Positions 33,026-40,592 of a stretch of 64,000 nucleotides of DNA are shown piece after piece. The notes beneath the pieces were generated by a model. The model was not told the origin of the DNA. It searched no databases and saw nothing but the letters and a program-made list of their open reading frames with translations. Within the stretch, counting starts at the first letter, position 1; every line of letters begins with the position of its first letter. This stretch comes from Hydrogenophaga sp. (GTDB lineage: Bacteria > Pseudomonadota > Gammaproteobacteria > Burkholderiales > Burkholderiaceae_C): positions 1 through 64,000 of the forward strand of contig NZ_JAHCKK010000008.1 of assembly GCF_026125825.1 (NCBI RefSeq), read 5' to 3'. The translations under genes were made by a program, and so were the position numbers.

Positions 33026-33991
33026 ATGAAGATCACCTCCTTTCGCCTCGCCCTCGCTCTGCTCACGGCCACGGCCGTTCCCTTTGCCGCCGCCCAGGAC
33101 GTCTACCCGAACAAGCCCGTGCGCTTTGTCAACAACTTCCCCGCCGGCGGTCCCTCGGACCTGCTGGCGCGCTCGGTCGCCGCCGTGCTGCAGGAAACGC
33201 TCAAGCAGCCCTTCGTGGTGGAGAACAAAGCCGGCGTGGCCGGCAACATCGGCGCAGCCGAGGTGGCGCGAGCCCCGGCCGACGGCCACACCGTGCTGTT
33301 CGGCATCGACACCACCTTCACCGTCAATCCGCACCTCTACGGTAACATGCCGTTCAAGCGCGGCGAGCTCAAGCCACTGGTGGTGATGGCCTCCTCGGGA
33401 CTGCTGGTGGGCGTGAACCCGGCCACGGGCATCAAGACGCTGGCCGGCATGGTGGAGGCCGGCAAGAACCGGGGCCTGAACTTCAGCTCGGCCGGCAGCG
33501 GCAGCCCGGGCCACCTCGCCATCGAAGTCATCAAGGAAGCCACCCAGGCCAAGCTCACCCATGTGCCCTACCGCGGCAACACCCCGGCGGTCACCGCCGT
33601 GCTGGCGGGCGAAGTGGATGGGGGCGTGCTCGCCACGCCCGGCATGCTGCCCCACGTGCAGACCGGCAAGATCACCGCGCTGGCCGTCACCAGCCGCCAG
33701 CGCTCGCGCCTGGCGCCCGAGCTGCCCACGGTGGCCGAAGCCGGCCTCAAGAGCCTGGAGCAGGAGGTGCTCTACATCGTCATGGTGCCGGCCGCCACGC
33801 CCGATGCGGTGGCGCAAACGCTGCAGAAGGGCATCGTGGACGCGCTCAAGCGCCCCGACGTGCAGGCCCGCATGGCCAACCTGGACCTGTTCTTCGAAGG
33901 CCTGACCGGCGCGCAGGCCAGCCAGCGCCTGGATGCGCTGTACAACCGCTACGGCCCCATCGTCAAAGCCACCGGCATGAAGGTGGAGTGA
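33026..33991 (+). CDS. Bug/TctC-family solute-binding receptor, sulfatase locus copy 2
   Basis: A 321-residue receptor with a Sec signal peptide (MKITSFRLALALL...AAAQD). The PVRFVNNFPAGGPSD first-lobe motif and VVENKAGVAGNIGAAEVA loop are present. The start ATG lacks a good ribosome site, and an upstream GTG-type start would only add four residues. The sulfatase begins 7 bp after its stop, so receptor and enzyme are very probably one transcript. This suggests that the ligand is the sulfatase substrate. Confidence 0.93.
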   Translation: MKITSFRLALALLTATAVPFAAAQDVYPNKPVRFVNNFPAGGPSDLLARSVAAVLQETLKQPFVVENKAGVAGNIGAAEVARAPADGHTVLFGIDTTFTVNPHLYGNMPFKRGELKPLVVMASSGLLVGVNPATGIKTLAGMVEAGKNRGLNFSSAGSGSPGHLAIEVIKEATQAKLTHVPYRGNTPAVTAVLAGEVDGGVLATPGMLPHVQTGKITALAVTSRQRSRLAPELPTVAEAGLKSLEQEVLYIVMVPAATPDAVAQTLQKGIVDALKRPDVQARMANLDLFFEGLTGAQASQRLDALYNRYGPIVKATGMKVE

Positions 33992-33998
33992 GCACACC

Positions 33999-35336
33999 AT
34001 GGCACCCGCCCCCCAACGCCCCAACCTCATCTACATCGTCTGCGACGACCTCGGCTACGCCGACCTCGGCTGCTACGGTGGGCGCGAGGCCGACTTCGGC
34101 CCGGTCTCGCCGCACATCGACCGCCTGGCCGCTGGCGGCGTGAAGTTCACCCAGGGCTATGCCAACTCGCCGGTGTGCTCGCCCACGCGCTTCGCGCTCA
34201 TCACCATGCGCTACCAGTACCGGCTGCGCGGCGCGATGGAAGAGCCCATCAACAGCCGCAGCAAGGGCAGCACCACCCTGGGGCTGCCGCCCGAGGTGCC
34301 CACCCTGCCCTCGCTGCTGAAGAAGGCCGGCTACCACACCGCCCTCATCGGCAAGTGGCACCTGGGCTACCCGCCCTCGTTCGGCCCGCGCCGTTCGGGC
34401 TACGACGAGTTCTTCGGCATCATGGCCGGCGGCGTGGACTACTTCACCCATTGCTCGTCCAGCGGCGAACACGACCTCTACATTGACGAACAGGAACACC
34501 ACGAGGTGGGCTACCTCACCGACGTGCTCTCGCAGCGCGCGGTCGACCACGTGCACCAGCGCGCGGCCGACGCCAGGGCCGGCAGGCCCTTCCTGCTCAG
34601 CCTGCACTACACCGCGCCGCACTGGCCCTGGGAAACGCGCGACGACGCGCATGTGGCCCCGGACGTGGCGAAGAACCTGTTCCACCTGCACGGCGGCGAC
34701 GTGCAGACCTACCGCCGCATGATCCACCACATGGACGAAGGCATCGGCCGCCTGATGGCCGCGCTGCGCGAAGAGGGGCTGGAAGAAAACACCCTGATCG
34801 TCTTCACCAGCGACAACGGCGGCGAGCGCTTCTCGGACAACTGGCCGCTCGTTGGCGGCAAGATGGACCTGACCGAAGGCGGCATCCGCGTACCCTGGAT
34901 CGCGCACTGGCCCGCCGCCATCCCGGCCGGCACGGTGAGCACCCAGCATTGCATGACCATGGACTGGTCGGCCACGATGCTCGAAGCCGGCGGCGGCCAG
35001 GCCGACCCGGACTGGCCCCTGGACGGCGTGAGCCTGCTCCAGGTGCTGCGAGACCCCACCCAGCATTTCGAGCGCCCGCTCTACTGGCGGATGAACCACC
35101 GTGGCCAGCGCGCGCTGCGCGAGGGCGACTGGAAGTACCTGCAGGTGGACGGCCACGAGTACCTGTTCAACATCGGCAAGGACGAGCGCGAACGCGCCAA
35201 CCTCGCCGCGCGCGAACCCGACCGGCTGGCGCGCATGCGCCAACAGTGGGTGGCCTGGGATGCCAGCGTGCCGCCGATTCCGGCGGACGCGACAGTGAGC
35301 CTGGGTTACTCCGCCAAGGACATGCCGCAGCGTTGA
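33999..35336 (+). CDS. type I formylglycine sulfatase, cytoplasmic
   Basis: A 445-residue alkaline-phosphatase-superfamily sulfatase. Metal ligands appear in VCDDLGYADLG at the N-terminus. The formylglycine motif is C60-S-P-T-R64. GKWHLGY, HYTAPHWPWE and FTSDNGGERF supply further active-site Lys/His/Asp/Asn. No signal peptide is visible, so the substrate must be imported. The Cys-type motif needs formylglycine-generating enzyme elsewhere. It hydrolyses a sulfate ester of unknown identity. Its 3' end overlaps the convergent hypothetical gene by 31 bases. Confidence 0.92.
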   Translation: MAPAPQRPNLIYIVCDDLGYADLGCYGGREADFGPVSPHIDRLAAGGVKFTQGYANSPVCSPTRFALITMRYQYRLRGAMEEPINSRSKGSTTLGLPPEVPTLPSLLKKAGYHTALIGKWHLGYPPSFGPRRSGYDEFFGIMAGGVDYFTHCSSSGEHDLYIDEQEHHEVGYLTDVLSQRAVDHVHQRAADARAGRPFLLSLHYTAPHWPWETRDDAHVAPDVAKNLFHLHGGDVQTYRRMIHHMDEGIGRLMAALREEGLEENTLIVFTSDNGGERFSDNWPLVGGKMDLTEGGIRVPWIAHWPAAIPAGTVSTQHCMTMDWSATMLEAGGGQADPDWPLDGVSLLQVLRDPTQHFERPLYWRMNHRGQRALREGDWKYLQVDGHEYLFNIGKDERERANLAAREPDRLARMRQQWVAWDASVPPIPADATVSLGYSAKDMPQR

Positions 35337-36034
35337 CCCGGCATCGAGGGATCGTCCGGCCGGCTGAACAGATCCAGCTGCCAGCTCGCCTCATTGGCGA
35401 TCCGGGTCAACACGTCGTGAATGCAAGGGTACGCATCCGCAGGCAGCAGGGCCTGGAGGCGGGCAATGCGCTGCACGCAGTCCCGAAGCTGTTCGCCATC
35501 CAGCGGGCCGAGTTTGAGCTCCACGACGTCCACCACCTCGATGCGGTCCAGCGGGCCGATGGCCGGGTCGCGGCACAGGTCCTGGAATTCCACCTTGAAC
35601 CCATGCGACAACCACGATTCGCCTTGCGCCCGCTCTTTCAGATAAGCCAGCAAGGCATGGAGCCGGGCCCTGGTGCTCTCGGGCGATCCGTGCGCCTCCT
35701 CCTGCTCGGACGGGAGAAGTTCGGCCAGCACCGACGAGGTTTCGCGGGCGCGGGGCCACTGAGATCCCAGGTGCGCCACCGAGCCGGGCAGCGCTTCGCG
35801 CCGGCCCGTCAAGTAGAGGGCGACCGCCGTCCACTCGCGGTCTGCAATGCGGCCTTCGTCGCGGTGCCGCATCACCGCCGTCAGAAAACCTCGCAGGTGG
35901 TCGTTGGCCGTGAGGGCCTCGGTTTGATGCGCTGGCGCACACGCCAGGCGCTGACTCAAGCCGGCGGCAGGATCGACCCTGGCTTCAGTGCGCACGAAGG
36001 CGCCGTGAATGAGATCAGCGATGAGGGACAGCAT
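35306..36034 (-). CDS. hypothetical protein, 242 residues
   Basis: A 242-residue soluble protein beginning MLSLIADLIHGAFVRTEARV. It is predicted mostly helical, with an acidic middle ('LLPSEQEEAHGSPES') and 'IEVVDVVELKLGPLDGEQLRDCVQRI' in the C-terminal half. I recognise no family. Codon use fits its neighbours, and the antisense strand has no better reading. It is convergent with and overlaps the sulfatase, and is divergent from the SulP gene 171 bp away. Coding is likely but function is unknown. Confidence 0.6.
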   Translation of the reverse strand: MLSLIADLIHGAFVRTEARVDPAAGLSQRLACAPAHQTEALTANDHLRGFLTAVMRHRDEGRIADREWTAVALYLTGRREALPGSVAHLGSQWPRARETSSVLAELLPSEQEEAHGSPESTRARLHALLAYLKERAQGESWLSHGFKVEFQDLCRDPAIGPLDRIEVVDVVELKLGPLDGEQLRDCVQRIARLQALLPADAYPCIHDVLTRIANEASWQLDLFSRPDDPSMPGQRCGMSLAE

Positions 36035-36205
36035 GACGCGCCTCCTTGGGGCAAGTCGATAGGACAGCGATGGAGTGACCCACCCTCACGCCGGGGTTCG
36101 CGCCGTGTGTCCGTCCGCACCCAATCGGGAACGAACCGAGGGATGGCGTGCACGAACCTCTCCCGGTCCGCTGGCGGGCCAAGGTCGATTCAGTAGGATC
36201 GGGGC

Positions 36206-37891
36206 ATGTCACGTTCGCACCGCCTGTTCCCCTTCCTCCGCTGGCCCCGCCCGAGCGCCGCTCTGTTGCGCGGCGAAGCGCTGGCCGGCCTGACGGTCGG
36301 CCTCATGGTGATCCCCCAGGGCGTGGCCTACGCCGCGCTGGCAGGCATGCCACTCGTCACGGGCATCTACGCCTCGCTGTTGCCGGCGCTGATCGCGGTG
36401 CTGTTCAGCGCCTCGCCTCGGCTCTCCGTCGGCCCCACCGCCCTGACCTGTTTGCTGGTGGGCGCCTCGCTCAGCGGGCTGGCCGAACCCGGCAGCGCGC
36501 AATGGGTGGCGCTGGCGGTGTGGCTCGCCCTGCTCTCGGGCCTGCTGCAGATCGCGCTGGGCTTTGCGCGCTTTGGCTGGCTGCTCAACCTCGTGAATTC
36601 GCCCGTGCTCATGGCCTTCACGCAGGCCGCGGCGGTGCTCATCATTGCCTCGCAACTGCCCGCGCTGCTGGGTTTCGCCGCCTGGGACACGCTCTTCACC
36701 CAGCCCCATGTGCACGGGCCGTCTCTGGCCTTCGGGGTGGCCAGCTTCGCGCTGCTGGTGCTGGCGCGCCGCTGGCGGCCGGGCTTTCCCACCGTGCTCA
36801 CCGTGGTGGTGGCGAGCGCGGCCATCAGCTACGCCGTGGGCTTCGAGGCGCTGGGCGGCTCGGTCATCGGCGCCTTGCCCAAAGGCCTGCCCGCACCGTA
36901 CTGGCCCGGCTGGCCTGGCTGGGCCACGCTGGGCCAGCTGGTGGTGCCCACGCTGGTGATCACCCTGGTGAGCTTTCTGGAAACCGCGTCCAGCGCCAAG
37001 GTGGACAACGGGCAGCGCGGCCAGCGCTGGGACCAGGACCAGGACCTCATCGGCCAGGGCCTGGCCAAGCTGGCCTCGGGCCTGAGCGGTGCCTTCCCCA
37101 CCAGCTCCTCGTTCTCGCGCTCGGCGCTCAACCTGTATGCGGGCGCCAAGACCGGCTGGGCCACCATCTTCTCGGTGATCGTGGTGCTGATCACCTTGCT
37201 GCTGTTCATTCCGCTGCTGCACCATGTGCCGCTGGCGGTGCTGGCGTCCATCGTGCTGGTGGCGGTGATGGGCCTGATCAAGCCGCGCGCCTTCAGCCAG
37301 CTGTGGAAGCTCTCGCGCGTGGAGACGGTGATCGCTGGCATCACCTTTGCGGTGACGGTGCTGGCCGCGCCGCGGCTGTACTGGGGCGTGCTGGCGGGCG
37401 TGCTCATGGCGCTGTCGCACTTCCTCTACCTGCGGCTGCACCCGCGCATCATCGAAGTGGGCCTGCACCCCGACGGCAGCCTGCGCGACCGCCACCTCTG
37501 GAAACTGCCACCGCTGGCACCGAACCTGTACGCGCTGCGCATGGACGCGGCATTGGACTTCGCCACCGCCAACGGCTTTGAGCGCGCGGTGTCCGAACAC
37601 ATCGCCGCCCACCCCGAGACGCGCCACGTGATGCTGATCGCTCACCCGATCAACTGGATCGACGCCACCGGCGCCGAAGCCTTCGGGCGGCTGCGCGAGC
37701 AGCTCGACGACCAGCGCATCGAACTGCACCTGGTTGGCATCAAGCTGCCGGTGGAAAACGTGCTGCGCCTGGCCGGGCACCTCGAAGCGGGACCGCGACT
37801 GCACCTCTACCGCACCGAGGCCGACGGGCTGCGCGCGGCCGACGCGCTGACACCGGCGCCCCCCGCCGCAGAGGACGCCGCCCCGGCCTGA
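36206..37891 (+). CDS. SulP-family anion transporter with STAS domain
   Basis: A 561-residue transporter of the SLC26/SulP family. About 10-14 membrane segments span residues 25-410 and include GLMVIPQGVAYAALAGMPLVTGIY and 'SRSALNLYAGAKTG'. A C-terminal STAS domain (about 440-545) contains HPINWIDATGAEAFGRL. SulP proteins carry sulfate, bicarbonate or dicarboxylates. The SLC26Dg-like bacterial branch is equally possible. Its position beyond the sulfatase makes sulfate a reasonable but unproven cargo. Confidence 0.92.
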   Translation: MSRSHRLFPFLRWPRPSAALLRGEALAGLTVGLMVIPQGVAYAALAGMPLVTGIYASLLPALIAVLFSASPRLSVGPTALTCLLVGASLSGLAEPGSAQWVALAVWLALLSGLLQIALGFARFGWLLNLVNSPVLMAFTQAAAVLIIASQLPALLGFAAWDTLFTQPHVHGPSLAFGVASFALLVLARRWRPGFPTVLTVVVASAAISYAVGFEALGGSVIGALPKGLPAPYWPGWPGWATLGQLVVPTLVITLVSFLETASSAKVDNGQRGQRWDQDQDLIGQGLAKLASGLSGAFPTSSSFSRSALNLYAGAKTGWATIFSVIVVLITLLLFIPLLHHVPLAVLASIVLVAVMGLIKPRAFSQLWKLSRVETVIAGITFAVTVLAAPRLYWGVLAGVLMALSHFLYLRLHPRIIEVGLHPDGSLRDRHLWKLPPLAPNLYALRMDAALDFATANGFERAVSEHIAAHPETRHVMLIAHPINWIDATGAEAFGRLREQLDDQRIELHLVGIKLPVENVLRLAGHLEAGPRLHLYRTEADGLRAADALTPAPPAAEDAAPA

Positions 37892-37912
37892 GCCGGCGGT
37901 GGCTTACTTGGC

Positions 37913-38440
37913 TTACTGCAGCTCGACCGTCTGCTTCACGAGTTCCTCGCGCGTGAGGCGCGGGAAACTCTCGGCGTACATGTAGCTGTAGCCTTCGTTC
38001 TGCCACTTGGCCAGGTCGATCACCGCCGCCGGCACCACGGTGATCACGTCGTAGAACTCATCGGGCTTGTAGCCGCGCGAGCGCGCCGCGTTGCTGCAGA
38101 CCCGGATGGTCACACCCGCGTCCTTCAGCGCCTTGAGCTCCTCGTACATGTCCGGGTAGGCCGCGCGGTTCAGGCGCGAGAAGGCGTGCAGCTCGTTGCC
38201 GTGGGCCACGATCACGATGTGCGACTGGGCCGGATCACCGTATTCCTTGATCGCGCGCAGGTGGTTCTTGATGTAGCCGAACGCCGCCTTGCCTTCGAGG
38301 GGCTTGGCGAAGTTGAAGTCGTAGAGCGCCTTCTGCGGCGCGTAACGCGTGCCGTCGAAGGGCGAAGGGTCCTGGGGGCCAGCCCAGGCGGCGGTGCTCA
38401 GCACGGCGGCGAGCGCCAGGGGGACAAGTCGGGGGTTGAT
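37913..38440 (-). CDS. secreted DsrE/F-like protein with probable AUC start
   Basis: A DsrE/DsrF-like protein with the core 'HIVIVAHGNELHAFSR' and 'GVTIRVCSNAARSRGY'. The only standard start in frame (GTG at 38404) would cut the signal peptide in half. Reading on upstream gives N-P-R-L-V-P-L-A-L-A-A-V-L-S-T-A-A-W-A, a complete Sec signal ending at AWA. It begins at an ATC 6 nt after AGGAG, with a TAA further upstream. I therefore take the second of two ATC codons (38440) as the start, giving 175 residues. Periplasmic DsrE-like proteins are linked to sulfur handling, but the role here is unknown. It converges on the SulP gene. Confidence 0.8.
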   Translation of the reverse strand: MNPRLVPLALAAVLSTAAWAGPQDPSPFDGTRYAPQKALYDFNFAKPLEGKAAFGYIKNHLRAIKEYGDPAQSHIVIVAHGNELHAFSRLNRAAYPDMYEELKALKDAGVTIRVCSNAARSRGYKPDEFYDVITVVPAAVIDLAKWQNEGYSYMYAESFPRLTREELVKQTVELQ

Positions 38441-38565
38441 GATGCGCTCCTGCGTCAGTGGGGGAGCCCGAGATTAACTTGAAAATCCGGATATTCGAAA
38501 CTGCTTCTTGAGTGCCGGCAAAATCGACCGCCTGCACCCACGCCCAACGACCCACGGACCGACCC

Positions 38566-39039
38566 ATGGAACTTCCTCGACACCAACTCAGCATGACGGT
38601 GCTGATGACCCCGGACACCGCCAATTTTTCAGGCAAGGTGCACGGCGACACCGTGCTCAAGCTGCTCGACCAGGTGGCCTTCGCCTGCGCCAGCCGCTAC
38701 GCCGCGTCCTATGTGGTCACGCTCAGCGTGGACCAGGTCATGTTCCGCCAGCCGATCCACGTCGGGGAGCTGCTGACCTTCCTCGCGGCCGTGAACCACA
38801 CCGGCACCTCGTCGATGGAAGTGGGCATCAAGGTGATCGCCGAGAACATCCGCACCCAGGCGCAGCGGCATGTCAACAGCTGTTTTTTCACCATGATCGC
38901 GGTGGACGACCATGGCAAGCCGCAGGCCGTGCCGCCGCTGGAGCCCGGCACCCCCGACGAGCACCGCCGGCACGCGGCGGCCACGCTGCGCAAGACCATG
39001 CGCCAGGAAATGGAACAGCGCTACGCGGCGATCCGCTGA
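38566..39039 (+). CDS. acyl-CoA thioesterase (YciA/hot-dog family)
   Basis: A 157-residue single hot-dog protein. The motif ANFSGKVHGDTVLKLLDQVA contains the conserved Gly-x-x-His-Gly and active-site Asp found in YciA/BFIT-type thioesterases. VDQVMFRQPIHVGELLTF and 'SSMEVGIKV' complete the fold. The start is the ATG at MELPRHQL; the frame is open further upstream but unsupported. It hydrolyses acyl-CoAs, probably medium or short chain. It is divergent from the DsrE-like gene and converges on the ABC binding protein gene 7 bp away. Confidence 0.9.
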   Translation: MELPRHQLSMTVLMTPDTANFSGKVHGDTVLKLLDQVAFACASRYAASYVVTLSVDQVMFRQPIHVGELLTFLAAVNHTGTSSMEVGIKVIAENIRTQAQRHVNSCFFTMIAVDDHGKPQAVPPLEPGTPDEHRRHAAATLRKTMRQEMEQRYAAIR

Positions 39040-39046
39040 GCAGGGC

Positions 39047-40201
39047 TCAGGTCCGCACCTTGCCGTCGCCGGTGAGCATGGACAGCTCCGCGAAGCTGGA
39101 GGCCACGTGGTCGTTGGGGCCCAGCGAGACCTGGAAGCCGCCAAAGGATTGTTCGCCGATGGCTTCCATGCCGTTGATGAAGCTGTCTCGCGTGACCCGC
39201 GAGCCCGCACGCCGCAGGCCTTCGCTGAACAACTTCGCGGCCAGAAAACCCTCCATGCTGGAGAAGTTGGGCTGCACCTTGTTGCCGCCCTTGCCAATGG
39301 CCTCGATGAATTCGCGCGTGATGGGGCGCGACGCGCTGTACGGCGTGGGCACGACTTGCGACACCACCACGCCTGCGCCGTCCTTGCCGAGCTCGTCGGC
39401 CAGCGCCTGGGTGCCCACGAAGGACACGTTGTAGAAGGTGCCGCCATACCCGGCCGCGCGCGCTGCGCGGATGTAGGCCGCGCACGACTTGTAGGCGCTG
39501 ATCTGCACCACCGCGTCGGGCTTGGCTGCGTTGATGGTGGCCACGGCCTGGGCCACGTCCACCGAGTTGCGCTCGACGGTGGCCGTGGCCACGGGCTTGA
39601 GGTTGCGCGCGGCCAGCGCAAGCACCGTGCCATCCAGGCCGGCCTTGCCGTAGGCGTCGTTCTGGTGGAACACCGCCACCTTGTTCAGGCCGAGGTTGGT
39701 GAGTTGGCGCACGATCAGCGCGGTCTCGTCGTTGTACGAGGCGCGCAGGTGGAAGGCGAGGCGGTTGAACGGCTGGCGCAGGCCCATGGCACCGGTGAAG
39801 GGGGCGAAGAACGGGGTCTGCGCCTTGGTGGCCAGCGGCAGCGCGGCCAGGCTGGTGGGCGTGCCGATGTAGCCGAACAGGGCGAACACTTCGCTGGCGA
39901 GCAGCTTGGTGGTGTTCTCGGCGCAGCGGTCGGGCTCGTAGCCGTCATCGAGCTGCACGATTTCGATGCGCTGCCCGTTCACGCCGCCCTGGGCGTTGAT
40001 CTGGTCGAAGAACAGCTTGGCCCCGGCATGGAACTGGATGCCCAGCTGCGCCGCCGCGCCGGTGAACGCGGCCGACTGGCCGAGCACGATGCGGTTGCCC
40101 GACTGCGCGCGCAAGGCGGGTGCGCCCAGCAGGGCGGCACCGGCCACAAGGCCATGGAATTGGCGGCGCGAGAGGCCGGACGTGGGCGGGGACGGCTGCA
40201 T
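39047..40201 (-). CDS. ABC-type branched-chain amino acid/aromatic-type substrate-binding protein, orphan
   Basis: A 384-residue Peripla_BP_6 (LivJ-like) periplasmic binding protein. The N-terminus carries the twin-arginine-like SRRQFHGLVAGAALLG signal. The mature start is IVLGQSAAFTG, with 'FFDQINAQGGVNGQRIEIVQLDDGYEP' in lobe one. Such receptors bind branched-chain amino acids, amides or aromatic acids. No permease or ATPase genes are adjacent, so it must work with components elsewhere or be a sensor subunit. Confidence 0.9.
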   Translation of the reverse strand: MQPSPPTSGLSRRQFHGLVAGAALLGAPALRAQSGNRIVLGQSAAFTGAAAQLGIQFHAGAKLFFDQINAQGGVNGQRIEIVQLDDGYEPDRCAENTTKLLASEVFALFGYIGTPTSLAALPLATKAQTPFFAPFTGAMGLRQPFNRLAFHLRASYNDETALIVRQLTNLGLNKVAVFHQNDAYGKAGLDGTVLALAARNLKPVATATVERNSVDVAQAVATINAAKPDAVVQISAYKSCAAYIRAARAAGYGGTFYNVSFVGTQALADELGKDGAGVVVSQVVPTPYSASRPITREFIEAIGKGGNKVQPNFSSMEGFLAAKLFSEGLRRAGSRVTRDSFINGMEAIGEQSFGGFQVSLGPNDHVASSFAELSMLTGDGKVRT

Positions 40202-40356
40202 AGGGGGGCTCCATGGATCGGTGTCGAGCGAGGGGCATCGCACCCGGTGCGTCCCCACGTTCCATCCTATCGAGTCACCCCGCCTGGTATGTCTTCACCG
40301 GGCGCGCGAATTCAACCGCTCATCGGTCCAGCCAGGCCGGTTGAGCGGCCCCGGGC

Positions 40357-40500
40357 TCACAGGCGGTTGCCCAACAGCCCGATCACCCCGATGACGATCA
40401 GGTAGATCGCGACGATGTAGTTCAGCATGCGCGGCATCACGAGGATGAGGATGCCCGCGATGAGGGCGACCAGCGGGCCGACGCTCAGGTTGATGTTCAT
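40357..40500 (-). CDS. DUF3096 micro-protein
   Basis: A 47-residue membrane peptide beginning MNINLSVGPLVALIAGILIL. VMPRMLNYIVAIYLIVIG follows, and the end is GLLGNRL. It matches the DUF3096 pattern of two short hydrophobic helices joined by a PR-[ML]-LNY turn. Function is unknown; such proteins are common in proteobacteria and look inner-membrane. The Shine-Dalgarno sequence (GAGAGG) is 6 nt from the ATG and lies wholly inside a strong hairpin. Confidence 0.85.
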   Translation of the reverse strand: MNINLSVGPLVALIAGILILVMPRMLNYIVAIYLIVIGVIGLLGNRL

Positions 40501-40501
40501 C

Positions 40502-40532
40502 TGATGCCTCTCTCAAAACAGAGAGGGCATCA
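40502..40532 (-). promoter_or_regulatory. hairpin sequestering the DUF3096 ribosome site
   Basis: On the minus strand, 5'-TGATGCCCTCTCT pairs with AGAGAGGCATCA-3' around a 6-nt loop, GTTTTG. This makes 12 base pairs with one bulged C. The 3' arm contains the Shine-Dalgarno GAGAGG of the DUF3096 gene and ends one base before its ATG. On the plus strand the same hairpin is followed by TTTTT (40533-40537), so it would read there as an intrinsic terminator, but no plus-strand gene needs one. Translational control, for example by temperature or a trans RNA, is an inference. Confidence 0.55.
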
Positions 40533-40592
40533 TTTTTCGGGCACGCCCCGGCCGTCTGTGCGATGACGCACCGAGGCCGGGGCGTGGGGTCC

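Noticed and set aside
40502-40537. rho-independent terminator for a plus-strand gene
   Set aside because: The hairpin and T run are real, but no plus-strand gene ends upstream; on the minus strand it overlaps the DUF3096 ribosome site, so it is listed as a leader hairpin instead.
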